A stretch of 19,569 nt of DNA from Verrucomicrobiota bacterium (GCA_023443985.1 JAEZSJ010000199.1:1-19569), one strand, 5' to 3'; positions 1 through 7,384 are shown, numbered from the stretch's first letter. Notes: a model not told the origin generated them from the letters alone. Numbers and translations are program-made.

Positions 1-2
1 GC

Positions 3-179
3 GTGGTCCCGCGGCGCGCCACGACCAGCCAACTCCTCAGCCAGTTGCGCGTGGAACTGTGGTCCCACTGCCTGCGCAAGGACAGTTTACGCCACTTCAG
101 ATCACGCTCCTCGAGCAAGGTGAACCCCCTTAAACCCGTTCCGAACCTCGCCACCGCCGTGTTCTACGCTCAAAACTAA
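3..179 (+). CDS. C-terminal end of a truncated protein, possibly a transposase
   Basis: An open frame enters from the left edge and stops at 179. It encodes about 58 residues with mostly G/C third positions, as expected for real coding DNA here. The tail is basic and polar, contains the segment QLLSQLRVELW, and ends in AVFYAQN. To me this resembles the C-terminal ends of IS4-like DDE transposases found in many copies in Verrucomicrobiota, but no catalytic residue is inside the window. A perfect hairpin follows 12 bases after the stop, and a decayed gene fragment lies beyond it, which fits a mobile-element border. It could instead be the end of any gene. That it is coding is moderately supported; the family is a guess. 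Confidence 0.35.
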   Translation: MVPRRATTSQLLSQLRVELWSHCLRKDSLRHFRSRSSSKVNPLKPVPNLATAVFYAQN

Positions 180-191
180 GCCAAACTCCAG

Positions 192-214
192 GCACCGGGG
201 GGAACCCCCGGTGC
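192..214 (+). terminator. Perfect 10-bp hairpin downstream of the left-edge ORF
   Basis: The arms 192-201 (GCACCGGGGG) and 205-214 (CCCCCGGTGC) are perfectly complementary with a 3-base loop. The hairpin starts 12 bases after the stop of the left-edge ORF. No T-tract follows, so it is either a weak or Rho-assisted terminator or a structural end of a mobile element. Confidence 0.45.
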
Positions 215-304
215 GGCCAGCCGCCGCCCACGCCGTTTTCGCCGTTCCACAAATGAGCGATGCCCGGCAGAGCCAAACGACCGCCCGCCGAGTACTCTCT
301 ACCC

Positions 305-545
305 ATGCGACTCAACCTGCAGTCCCTGTCCTTCCTGATCGCCGCGGTCGGCTGCCTGCTCTTCGTGTTCGGCGGCTTCATGCTGCTGCCGGAGCTGGTC
401 GCAGGACGCCGTCGCGGAGTCGCACTGCTGCTGGAGTGTGCGCACGCGTTCCTGGGTCCGGGCGACGACCTGGGGATCGGCCGGCGTCCGCGGCTTCTTC
501 GGGGCGGCGTTGCGTCGGAGCGGCCTCTGCGGCGTGACCGGCGCG
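305..545 (+). pseudogene. Frameshifted remnant of a membrane protein, possibly TrkH N-terminus
   Basis: From the ATG at 305 the frame reads MRLNLQSLSFLIAAVGCLLF, followed by VFGGFMLLPELVA. This is a clean hydrophobic helix in the style of the first segment of TrkH/KtrB potassium-uptake subunits. After about 400 the hydrophobic character vanishes in this frame. TrkH-like fragments then appear in alternating frames: QDAVAES in the third frame near 402, ALLLECAHAFLG back in the first frame, and GFFGAAL in the third frame near 500. This is what several indels in a TrkH-type gene would leave. After about 545 nothing is recognisable. The frame stays open to 898 only because stops are rare in GC-rich DNA. 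The TrkH identification is by eye; a short unrelated membrane ORF is the alternative. Confidence 0.4.
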
Positions 546-628
546 ACGTGGGAGCGCCGCCGTTTGGAGAAATCACATCGGTTCTCAGGCGCACGCGCTC
601 CCGCATGGCCGCCTCTGCGCCCTCCCGC

Positions 629-659
629 GGACCGGAACGCGTCCCGCTTCCGGCGGTCC
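629..659 (-). terminator. Imperfect hairpin downstream of the MFS gene
   Basis: GGACC (629-633) followed by GGAA (634-637) pairs with TTCC (648-651) and GGTCC (655-659), leaving a 3-base bulge at 652-654 and a 10-base loop. It lies about 60 bases past the stop of the minus-strand MFS gene. There is no T-tract, so a terminator role is only suggested by its place. The rest of 545-719 shows nothing I can name. Confidence 0.2.
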
Positions 660-719
660 CGCGCAACGCCAACGCGGGTGGCGAGCTGCGCCGCAGGGGA
701 GGGGTTCCGGCTGCGGCCG

Positions 720-2084
720 CTACTCGCGCGGTTTCAGCTCATGGAGTTGCCCGAGCCGGACGAGCTGCGGGAACAGCGCGCCCACGCCGAGCACCACCAG
801 CACGGTGCCCACGCCGCCGGCGACCACCGCCACGACCGGGCCGAACGCGCCCGCCATCGTGCCCGCGCGGAACGCGCCGACCTCGTTGGAGGAGATGATG
901 AAGATCTGGTTCACCGCCGTCACCCGCCCGCGCAACCGGTCCGGTGTGAGCAGCTGCACGAGCGACTGGCGCACGACGACGCTCACATTGTCGAGGCACC
1001 CCGAGAGCAGGAGCATCGCGAAGGACAACCAATACCAGTGCGAAAGCCCGAAGATGGTGATGACCACGCCGAAGCCCGCCACCGCCCAGAGCATCGTCGC
1101 GCCGGGCCGGCGCTTCGGCCGGCGGTGGGTCAGCCACATCGCCATCAGCACCGCGCCGATCGACGGCGCCGCGCGCAGCCAGCTCAGCCCGATCGGCCCC
1201 ACGTGCAGGATCTGGTCCGCGTACACCGGCAGGAGCGCCACCGCGCCGCCCAGCAGCACGGCGAAGAGATCGAGGCCGCTCGCGGCGAGGATCTCCTTGT
1301 TGCGCCAGATGAATCCCGCGCCGGCCCCCAGCGTGCGCCAGGTGCGCGGCTCGGGCCTCTGCTCCGGTTCGCGGTAGTGGATTCCTTGTAACAGGCCGAC
1401 CATCGCGAACGCGAGCACCGCATCGAGCAGGTACACCGCCGGGAAGCCGAACCCGGCGATGAGGAAGCCGGCCAACGTGGGCCCCAGCATCGCGGTGAGC
1501 TCGAACGAGCTGGAGTTCCACGTGATCGCGCTCGCGATGAGCCCGCGCGGCAGGATCATCGGCACGATCGACGCCCGTGCCGGCGTGCCCAGCGTGCGGA
1601 TCGTCTGGTCGAGCAGCAGCAGCAGGAACACCGCGGCCAGGGCCGGCCGCTCGAACCCCGCCGCGCTCACCTGGCCGGTCTCCCGTCCCAGACGCGCGAC
1701 CCAGAGCAGCCCCTCGTTGAACCAGCGCAACGCCGCCCAGTCCGGGACCAGCTCCGGCCACGCGGACACCGCCGCCAGCAGCACCGAGAACACCGCCGAA
1801 CCGGAGAGTGTAACCTGGATCAGGCGACGCCGGTTCACGCGGTCGGCCAGGTGGCCGGCGGGCAGCGCGAGCACGATGTACGGCAGGAAGTTCACCAACC
1901 CGACCAGCCCCAGCGCCGTGGCCGACTCGGTCCAGCGATAGACCTGCCAGGTGGCGACGAGGCCGAGGCCCTGGCGCCCGATGTTGGCCAGCGTGTTGCC
2001 GATGAGGTAGCGCCGGTACGCCGGTACGCGCAGGGCGGCGTAGGGATCGTGCGGCGAAGCGGGCGGAGTGCTGGTGGCGACCAT
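720..2084 (-). CDS. MFS transporter, EntS/DHA3-like exporter
   Basis: A 454-residue inner-membrane protein of the Major Facilitator Superfamily, closest in style to the MFS_3/EntS (DHA3) exporters of siderophores and drugs. Visible signs are many hydrophobic helices, the loop 2-3 motif A variant GHLADRVNRR at 77-86, and the late cytoplasmic TPDRLRGRV at 380-388 typical of this branch. I chose the ATG at 2084 because the protein proper starts there (PHDPYAALRVPAYRRYLIGN at 11-30) and a GAGG lies 10 bases upstream. The open frame continues upstream to 2354 but would overlap the sirtuin gene. Residues about 108-148 form an extra polar and amphipathic stretch between early helices. It is divergent from the sirtuin with 121 bases between starts. 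The substrate cannot be told; with no siderophore genes nearby, iron export is not implied. Confidence 0.88.
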   Translation of the reverse strand: MVATSTPPASPHDPYAALRVPAYRRYLIGNTLANIGRQGLGLVATWQVYRWTESATALGLVGLVNFLPYIVLALPAGHLADRVNRRRLIQVTLSGSAVFSVLLAAVSAWPELVPDWAALRWFNEGLLWVARLGRETGQVSAAGFERPALAAVFLLLLLDQTIRTLGTPARASIVPMILPRGLIASAITWNSSSFELTAMLGPTLAGFLIAGFGFPAVYLLDAVLAFAMVGLLQGIHYREPEQRPEPRTWRTLGAGAGFIWRNKEILAASGLDLFAVLLGGAVALLPVYADQILHVGPIGLSWLRAAPSIGAVLMAMWLTHRRPKRRPGATMLWAVAGFGVVITIFGLSHWYWLSFAMLLLSGCLDNVSVVVRQSLVQLLTPDRLRGRVTAVNQIFIISSNEVGAFRAGTMAGAFGPVVAVVAGGVGTVLVVLGVGALFPQLVRLGQLHELKPRE

Positions 2085-2205
2085 GACCGTGCAGCCTCGC
2101 GCGCTCCGCGCCTCCACCGCAAACGCGTTTCTGGGGCGGGCGCGCGCGCGGGGCCGGCGCAGTTCGCGCGTGCCTCGGCCGCCGCGGTGCGGTGAGATGC
2201 CGCCG

Positions 2206-2898
2206 ATGTCGAACCCTCCCCGCCAGAAGATCGTCGTGCTCACGGGCGCCGGGATGAGCGCCCCGAGCGGGCTGGCGACGTTTCGCGACACGAACGGTCT
2301 CTGGGCCAACCACCGCATCGAGGACGTCGCCACGCCGGACGCGTGGCGGCGCAACCCGGAGCTCGTGCTCGAGTTCTACAACCAGCGCCGGGCGCAGGCG
2401 TGCGCCGCACAGCCGAACGCCGGCCACCGCGCGCTCGCCGCGCTCGAGCTCCGGTACGAGGTCGTGGTCGTCACGCAGAACGTCGACGACCTGCACGAGC
2501 GGGCGGGCTCCACGCGTGTGATCCACCTGCACGGCGAGCTCACGAAGGCGCGCAGCACGGCGGACGAGTCGTTGGTCTACGACATCGGCGCGCGGCCGAT
2601 CCGGCTCGGCGACCGGTGCGTGCGCGGCAGCCAGCTGCGGCCGCACATCGTGTGGTTCGGCGAGGAGGTGCCATTGATCGAGGCCGCGGCGGAGGAGTTC
2701 ACCAATGCTGCGAAGGTGCTTGTCGCCGGGACTTCGTTGCAGGTGTACCCGGCGGCCGGGCTGGTCACGTACGCGCCCGCGGCGGCGGAGCGGGTGCACG
2801 CGGATCTGCACACCGCGCATTGCCCGTTCGGCTTCCGCCCGCTGCCGGGATCGGTCGACGAGACGTTGCCGGCACTGGTGGCGCGCTGGCTGGAGTAG
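2206..2898 (+). CDS. cobB: Sir2-family NAD-dependent protein deacylase (CobB type)
   Basis: A 230-residue sirtuin, which removes acyl groups from protein lysines using NAD. The family motifs occur in order: GAGMS (14-18) and TFRD (25-28) for NAD, TQNVD (90-94), HLHGEL with catalytic His109, RPHIVWFGE (145-153) and GTS (175-177). FYNQRR at 57-62 supplies Tyr58 and Arg61, matching the Tyr/Arg pair that lets CobB and SIRT5 accept succinyl- and malonyl-lysine. The zinc-ribbon region (about 112-142) has only one cysteine, Cys138, so the usual four-cysteine zinc site is absent. The ATG at 2206 is preferred to the one at 2197 because GGTGAG sits 9 bases before it. It is divergent from the MFS gene and followed by a hairpin at 2934. 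CobB-type function is confident; the preferred acyl group is inferred. Confidence 0.93.
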   Translation: MSNPPRQKIVVLTGAGMSAPSGLATFRDTNGLWANHRIEDVATPDAWRRNPELVLEFYNQRRAQACAAQPNAGHRALAALELRYEVVVVTQNVDDLHERAGSTRVIHLHGELTKARSTADESLVYDIGARPIRLGDRCVRGSQLRPHIVWFGEEVPLIEAAAEEFTNAAKVLVAGTSLQVYPAAGLVTYAPAAAERVHADLHTAHCPFGFRPLPGSVDETLPALVARWLE

Positions 2899-2933
2899 GG
2901 CGGTCGCACGGCGTCCGGAGGGAACCCGGGGCG

Positions 2934-2956
2934 GCCTCCGGTGTCTCGCCGGAGGC
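2934..2956 (+). terminator. 8-bp hairpin after the sirtuin gene
   Basis: GCCTCCGG (2934-2941) pairs perfectly with CCGGAGGC (2949-2956) around a 7-base loop, 35 bases past the sirtuin stop and before the lipoprotein operon. It lacks a following T-run. Together with the 151-base gap, it suggests the sirtuin and the lipoproteins are separate transcription units. Confidence 0.4.
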
Positions 2957-3049
2957 TCCACTCCACCCGGCGGCCGGGCCGTCGAAAGATTTGCTGGTTT
3001 TGCCCGGGCCGCGGGGTGTAGACCGGACCCTCTGCTCCGACCTTCCACC

Positions 3050-3679
3050 ATGAAATACTCTCGAACTCTCGTCCTCAGCACCATGACCGGCGCGCTCGTG
3101 TGGCTTGCGGGTTGCGCGTCCAGCGGCGTCGAGAACGCCGGCGGCCATCCGGTCGTGGAGATGAACGCCGATGAAAAGGGCTTCGTGCAGGGCACGGGCA
3201 TCGAGTCGCAGGACCTCGTCTCCGTATCCGACAAGATGGCGCGCAGCATCCTCTCCGTGCCGCAGATCGCGCAGGCCGCCACGCCGCCGGTGGTCGTGCT
3301 CGACCCGGTGCAGAACAGGACGCGTTTCCCGATCAACAAGGACATTTTCCTCACCCGCATCCGAGTGCGCCTGAACACCCAGGCCGCCGGCAAGGTGCAG
3401 TTCCTCGCGCGCGAGCGGATGGAGGCGCTGCAACGCGAGCGCGAGATGAAGGCCGCCGGCCAGGTCACCACCGCGAGCGATCCGAACGTGGTCGAGTTCA
3501 AGGGCGCCGACTACTTCCTCACCGGCGCGCTCGAGAGCATCTCCACGCGCACCTCCCAGGGGCAGAGCGACTACGTGCTCTACAGCTTCCAGCTCATCGA
3601 CGCCCGCACGAGCGTGATCGTCTGGGAGGACGCCGCCGAGATCAAGAAGCAGGGTCTCGAGGACGCCGCGTACCGTTGA
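3050..3679 (+). CDS. lpoB: LpoB-like lipoprotein, penicillin-binding protein activator
   Basis: A 209-residue lipoprotein. The signal peptide ends in the lipobox LAGC, giving acylated Cys22. Residues about 79-195 have the LpoB-like pattern: a strand VVVLDPVQNRT (81-91), a helical middle, then GADYFLTGALESI (152-164) and strands through SVIVWEDAAEIKK (188-200). In Enterobacteria LpoB crosses the periplasm from the outer membrane and stimulates the glycan polymerase PBP1B. The length matches E. coli LpoB (213 aa), but here the linker after the lipid anchor is short and not proline-rich. It is the first gene of a three-lipoprotein operon with a COG3014 protein and a YcfL-like protein, an association known in Gammaproteobacteria that supports the call. 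No PBP gene is in the window, so the partner is unknown. The ATG at 3050 is the only start that gives a signal peptide. Confidence 0.85.
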   Translation: MKYSRTLVLSTMTGALVWLAGCASSGVENAGGHPVVEMNADEKGFVQGTGIESQDLVSVSDKMARSILSVPQIAQAATPPVVVLDPVQNRTRFPINKDIFLTRIRVRLNTQAAGKVQFLARERMEALQREREMKAAGQVTTASDPNVVEFKGADYFLTGALESISTRTSQGQSDYVLYSFQLIDARTSVIVWEDAAEIKKQGLEDAAYR

Positions 3680-3737
3680 GCCGTCCGGGCCGCGGGCGTG
3701 GGCGTTCTGCGCGCCGCGCCCCCGCCCGCCATCACCG

Positions 3738-4958
3738 ATGCCGGAAGCCCGCACCACTTCACCGGCGGCCGGAGCCTCCGCCCTGCGCGGGGCGTGCGCG
3801 GCCGCCCTCCTCGCGTTGGCGCTCGCCCTCGGCGGCTGTGCGACCGAGCCGGCCGTGCTGTCGTATGTGCCGACCGGCGACGCGATCATCGACGGCAACG
3901 CCCGCCTCGCACTTGCCCCGCCGCAGGACAAGCCGCTCTGGGAGTGCCGCATCGCCCTCGAGGCGCTCCGCCGCGGCGCCTGGGACGAGGCCCGCGCCAA
4001 GCTCGACGCCGCCATCCTCGCGCAGGGCGGCATCATGGGCCCCAGCGCCGACGCGGCGCGCGCCCGCAGCCTCTTCCGCCGGGAGAACACCAAGCTCTTC
4101 GTGGGCGAGCCGTACGAGCGCGTGCTCGTCTATTTCTACCGCGCGATCCTCTACTGGAGGGACGGCGAGCCCGACAACGCCCGCGCCTGCTACCTCACCG
4201 CGCAGCTGCTCGACAGCGGTGCCGAGGGCGAGGCGTACCGCAGCGACTGGGTGCTGCCCGACTTCCTCGCCGCGCTCGCCAGCGCGCGGCTGAAGATGGA
4301 CTGGGCCGACGCCCTCCTGCGCGCGCAGCAGAACTCCCACGGCGGCGCGCTCCCGCCGCTCGATCCGGCGGCGAACGTGCTCGTGTTTCTCGAGTTCGGC
4401 CGCGGTCCGCGCAAATACGCCGGCGGCGAGTACGGCGAGAGGCTCTTCTTCCAGCCCGGCACGGCGCTGGCGCGCACGGCCGTGCTCCGCGTCGGCGAGC
4501 AGACCTGGCGCCTCGGCGCGCAGGACGACGTCTCCTTCCAGGCCACGACCCGCGGCGGCCGCGTGGTGGACCACATCCTCGCGAACAAGGCGGTCTTCAA
4601 GGAGACCACCGACATCGTGGGCGACGCGGCGCTCATCGGCGCCGGCATCAGCGCGTATCAGCCGCGCGACCACCGCGACGACGGCCTCACCGCCGGTCTC
4701 GCCGCCGTGGGCCTGCTCAGCAAGATCGCCTCCGCCGCGACCACACCCGACGCCGACACCCGTTGCTGGGACAACCTGCCGCAGGCGCTCGGATTCGCCG
4801 CGCTCAAGCTCCCGCCCGGCGAGCACCCCGCCACGGTCGAGTTCCGCGCCGCCGACGGCCACGCGGTTGCCGTGCGGCCGTTCAGGCTCACCGTGCGGCC
4901 AGCGCCCGCCGACACCGTCGTGCTTCTCAGCGAACTTTCTCCCCAACGCATGCCATGA
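3738..4958 (+). CDS. COG3014-type lipoprotein of the lpoB operon
   Basis: A 406-residue predicted lipoprotein with a long alanine/leucine-rich signal peptide and the lipobox LGGC (Cys34). The N-terminal half after the anchor (about 55-200) is helical and TPR-like, with pairs such as CRIALEALRRGAWDEARAKL and VYFYRAILYWRDGEPDNARACY. The second half is predicted strand-rich, with a Gly/Ala hydrophobic stretch near 300-330. The pattern and the position between LpoB and YcfL homologues match the uncharacterised COG3014 family. Its biochemical role is not established. It starts 58 bases after lpoB, and its stop overlaps the start of the next gene by four bases (ATGA at 4955-4958), so the two are translationally coupled. 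A scaffold function in the periplasm or at the outer membrane is inference. Confidence 0.8.
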   Translation: MPEARTTSPAAGASALRGACAAALLALALALGGCATEPAVLSYVPTGDAIIDGNARLALAPPQDKPLWECRIALEALRRGAWDEARAKLDAAILAQGGIMGPSADAARARSLFRRENTKLFVGEPYERVLVYFYRAILYWRDGEPDNARACYLTAQLLDSGAEGEAYRSDWVLPDFLAALASARLKMDWADALLRAQQNSHGGALPPLDPAANVLVFLEFGRGPRKYAGGEYGERLFFQPGTALARTAVLRVGEQTWRLGAQDDVSFQATTRGGRVVDHILANKAVFKETTDIVGDAALIGAGISAYQPRDHRDDGLTAGLAAVGLLSKIASAATTPDADTRCWDNLPQALGFAALKLPPGEHPATVEFRAADGHAVAVRPFRLTVRPAPADTVVLLSELSPQRMP

Positions 4959-5368
4959 AAACCCGACTCCGCCTTGCAGGCGCCCTGTGCCTCCTCGCCC
5001 TCGTCGCCGGCTGCAGCACACCCGGCCCGTACCTTCCGCAGGACACCGACAAGTACACGCTCGAGAACAGCGAGAAATTCGTGCTGCTCGACCGCACGGT
5101 GCAACGCGCCGTGACCTGCACGAAGCTGCAGGAGAGCGAACTCGCCGACGGCCGGCTCGAGGTCGTCGCCAACGTGAAGAACCGGCTGAAGCACCGCATC
5201 GAGGTGCAGATCAACTGCGTCTTCAAGAACGGCGCCGCGATCAGCACCGGCGACGAGACGCCGTTCGAGACATTGATCCTCGCACCCTACGAGACGAAGG
5301 CCGTGCGGTTCGTCGGCATGAACGACCAGGCCAGCACCTACACGATCCGCGTCCGCCAGTCGCAGTGA
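4955..5368 (+). CDS. ycfL: YcfL-like lipoprotein (DUF1425)
   Basis: A 137-residue lipoprotein: the signal peptide ends in LVAGC (Cys20), followed by a compact beta domain. The strand LEVVANVKNRLKHRIEVQIN (68-87) followed by CVFKN, TPFETLILAPYETKAVRF (102-119) and STYTIRVRQ (127-135) have the DUF1425/YcfL pattern (E. coli YcfL is 125 aa, encoded beside lpoB). The molecular role is unknown; genetic proximity links it to peptidoglycan-synthase activation. The start overlaps the upstream stop by four bases. The gene closes the operon and runs into a palindromic region facing the TRAP gene. Gene order here is lpoB-COG3014-ycfL, whereas E. coli has ycfL ahead of lpoB. Confidence 0.83.
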   Translation: MKTRLRLAGALCLLALVAGCSTPGPYLPQDTDKYTLENSEKFVLLDRTVQRAVTCTKLQESELADGRLEVVANVKNRLKHRIEVQINCVFKNGAAISTGDETPFETLILAPYETKAVRFVGMNDQASTYTIRVRQSQ

Positions 5369-5386
5369 GTGGCGCGCGTCTCCTGT

Positions 5387-5409
5387 AGGCCACGGCGGCG
5401 ACGTGGCCT
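5387..5409. repeat. Palindrome, REP-like or terminator, between convergent genes
   Basis: AGGCCACG (5387-5394) pairs perfectly with CGTGGCCT (5402-5409) around a 7-base loop. It lies 18 bases after ycfL and could end transcription of the lipoprotein operon, or be one unit of a dispersed genomic palindrome. Only one copy is visible in this window. Confidence 0.45.
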
Positions 5410-5422
5410 CCGCTGCCTCACC

Positions 5423-5468
5423 CTTTGGCGGAGCGCGTGAGCGTTTCGTCACACGCGCTCCGCGAAAG
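5423..5468. terminator. Long inverted repeat, probable bidirectional terminator
   Basis: GCGGAGCGCGTG (5428-5439) pairs perfectly with CACGCGCTCCGC (5452-5463) around a 12-base loop. Beyond one G/G mismatch the stem continues as CTTT (5423-5426) with AAAG (5465-5468). The A/T outer pairs give a short T-run on either strand, which suits termination of both the plus-strand lipoprotein operon and the minus-strand TRAP gene ending at 5510. Confidence 0.55.
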
Positions 5469-5509
5469 CCTCACGGCTTCCGCTCCACCGCGAAACTCGG
5501 CCTGCCGAC

Positions 5510-7384
5510 TCACCGGAACAATCCCGGCAGCCACGTCGTGAGCGCCGGGATATAGGTGATCAACAACACGCCGAAGAACATGACCGCGAGCATCGGCAGC
5601 GCGGCGCGCGTCACCTCCGTCATCGGCTTGTTGAAGCGGTACGATGAGAGCAGGAGGTTCAGCCCGACCGGCGGCGCGAGGAAGCCGAGCTCCATGTTCG
5701 CGAGGAAGATGATGCCGAGGTGGATCGGATCGATGCCGAACGCCAGGCCGAGCGGGACGAGCAGCGGCACCACGACCACGATCGCGGCGTAAATCTCCAC
5801 GAGCCCGCCGATGATCAGCAGCACGACATTCAGCCCGAGGAGGAAGAGCCACTTCGAGTGGATCGCTCCCGTCGCCCACGCGACCGCCTGGTCGGGAATC
5901 TGCGCGTCGACCATGTAGTGCGTGAAGCCGAGCGCCACGCCGAGGATCAGCATCACCCCGCCGACGAGCAGGCCGCACTCGGTCATCACCCGCGGCACAT
6001 CGCGGAAAAGGTGCAGATCGCGATGGACGACCACCGCGACGAGAAAGGTGTAGAAGGCGGTGAGCGCCGCCGCCTCGACCGGCGTCGCGAAACCGCCGAA
6101 GAGAGCCGTGAGCGCCACGACCGGCACGAGCAGCTCCCACTTCGCGGCCCAGATCGCGGCGAGCGCCTCGCGGCGATCGAACGCCTGCCGGCCGGAGTCG
6201 CCCGCCTTGCGGCCCTCGTACAGGCCCCACGCCACCGTGAGCAGCACGAGCAACGCGCCCGGCAGGAGGCCGCCCTGGAAGATCTCCTCGATGCTGATGC
6301 TCACGCCGCTGCCCGGGGTGCTGGCGATGATCGCGTAGAGGATCGGCGGCAGGCAGGGCGGGAACAGCATGCCCAGCGAGCCCGCGCCGGTGAGCAGGCC
6401 GAGCGAGGAACGCTCCGAGAACTTCGCCGCCAGCAGCACCGGCATGAGCACGCCGCCGAGCGCGAGGATCGTCGCACCCGAGGCGCCGGTGAACGACGTG
6501 AAGAACGCGCAGACGAGCGTCGCCACGATCGCCGGCCCGCCGCGCAGGCTGCCGAAGAGCGCCTGAAAGAGCCGCACGAGGCGCTTCGCCGCACCGCTCT
6601 CCGCGAGGAAGTATCCCGCCAGCGTGAAGAGCGGAATGCTCGGCAGCGACGGGTTCACCGTCAGTCCGTAGTGTTTCAGTGGCACGCCGGCCAGGCCCTC
6701 GCCCGCCGTCCAGAAGAGGATGAGCGCCGCGCCGCCGAGCGCGGTGAAGATCGGCGCGCCGAGCGCCACGGAGACGAGCAGCACGATCATCGCCGGCCAA
6801 CGCAGCTGCTCCGGGTCGATCGAGGTCCAATGCGCAAACGCCAGCAGGCCCGCCGTGAGCGCGAGCGTCGCCAGTTTCCACCGCCAACGCTCCGCCGCGT
6901 GCCAGACCAGACGCACCGCGATCGCCGCGAAGCCGACCACGAGCAGCAGCTGCAGCACCCAGACCGGCACGCCGTACGCGAAGATCTTGCCGAGCGGCCG
7001 CTGCGACATCACGAACTCCCAGCTCGCGGCGGCGAGCGCCGCGCTCACGGCCGCGGCGAAACCGTAGCCGACAATGCGCGAGAAGGTGAGCATGCCGCCC
7101 TTGAACCACTGCGCCGCCGCGGAGAGCGCGAGCAGGCGGTTGTCGCGCGCGGCGATCGCGCCGCCGAGCATGCCCACCGCGAGCACGAGGTGCTGGACCA
7201 TCGTCGCCGAGGCCGGCACGCCGGTGCCGATGGTCTTGCGCAACACGATCTCGGCGACGGGCAGCGCCATCATCACGCCGAGCGCGAGCACGACGACGAG
7301 GTTCTCGCCGCGGCGCAGCGCGAGCAGCCAGGCCGGTTGGTTGACCGGCTCGGAGCCGGCGATCTCGGGAAGAGGAGCGGACAT
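5510..7384 (-). CDS. dctM: Fused TRAP transporter membrane protein, DctQ-DctM
   Basis: A 624-residue inner-membrane protein. Residues about 25-190 form a DctQ-like small subunit with about four or five helices. From about 200 the DctM large subunit follows, with hallmarks PLFTLAGYFLAESG (251-264), FTGASGATILALG (298-310), GMLFPPCLPPILYAI (338-352) and a late FLAPPVGLNLLL. TRAP transporters use the sodium gradient to import organic acids such as dicarboxylates or sialic acid, fed by a periplasmic DctP protein. Fused QM proteins are known. No DctP gene is in the window, so the substrate is open. The ATG at 7384 is preferred because the frame upstream to 7453 is arginine-rich and unlike a TRAP N-terminus; it has no clear Shine-Dalgarno. 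It converges on the lipoprotein operon across the hairpins at 5387-5468. Confidence 0.92.
   Translation of the reverse strand: MSAPLPEIAGSEPVNQPAWLLALRRGENLVVVLALGVMMALPVAEIVLRKTIGTGVPASATMVQHLVLAVGMLGGAIAARDNRLLALSAAAQWFKGGMLTFSRIVGYGFAAAVSAALAAASWEFVMSQRPLGKIFAYGVPVWVLQLLLVVGFAAIAVRLVWHAAERWRWKLATLALTAGLLAFAHWTSIDPEQLRWPAMIVLLVSVALGAPIFTALGGAALILFWTAGEGLAGVPLKHYGLTVNPSLPSIPLFTLAGYFLAESGAAKRLVRLFQALFGSLRGGPAIVATLVCAFFTSFTGASGATILALGGVLMPVLLAAKFSERSSLGLLTGAGSLGMLFPPCLPPILYAIIASTPGSGVSISIEEIFQGGLLPGALLVLLTVAWGLYEGRKAGDSGRQAFDRREALAAIWAAKWELLVPVVALTALFGGFATPVEAAALTAFYTFLVAVVVHRDLHLFRDVPRVMTECGLLVGGVMLILGVALGFTHYMVDAQIPDQAVAWATGAIHSKWLFLLGLNVVLLIIGGLVEIYAAIVVVVPLLVPLGLAFGIDPIHLGIIFLANMELGFLAPPVGLNLLLSSYRFNKPMTEVTRAALPMLAVMFFGVLLITYIPALTTWLPGLFR

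Noticed and set aside
260..898. Full-length 212-aa protein starting before the membrane fragment
   Set aside because: Only the 35 residues after 305 look natural. The later part is Arg/Pro/Ala-rich and overlaps the end of the MFS gene, so a decayed gene is the better reading.
739..3501. 920-codon open frame on the minus strand
   Set aside because: It overlaps the MFS gene in another frame, the antisense of the sirtuin and the start of the LpoB-like gene. It is Arg/Ala/Pro/Gly-rich with no domain. It stays open only because stops are rare in this GC-rich DNA.
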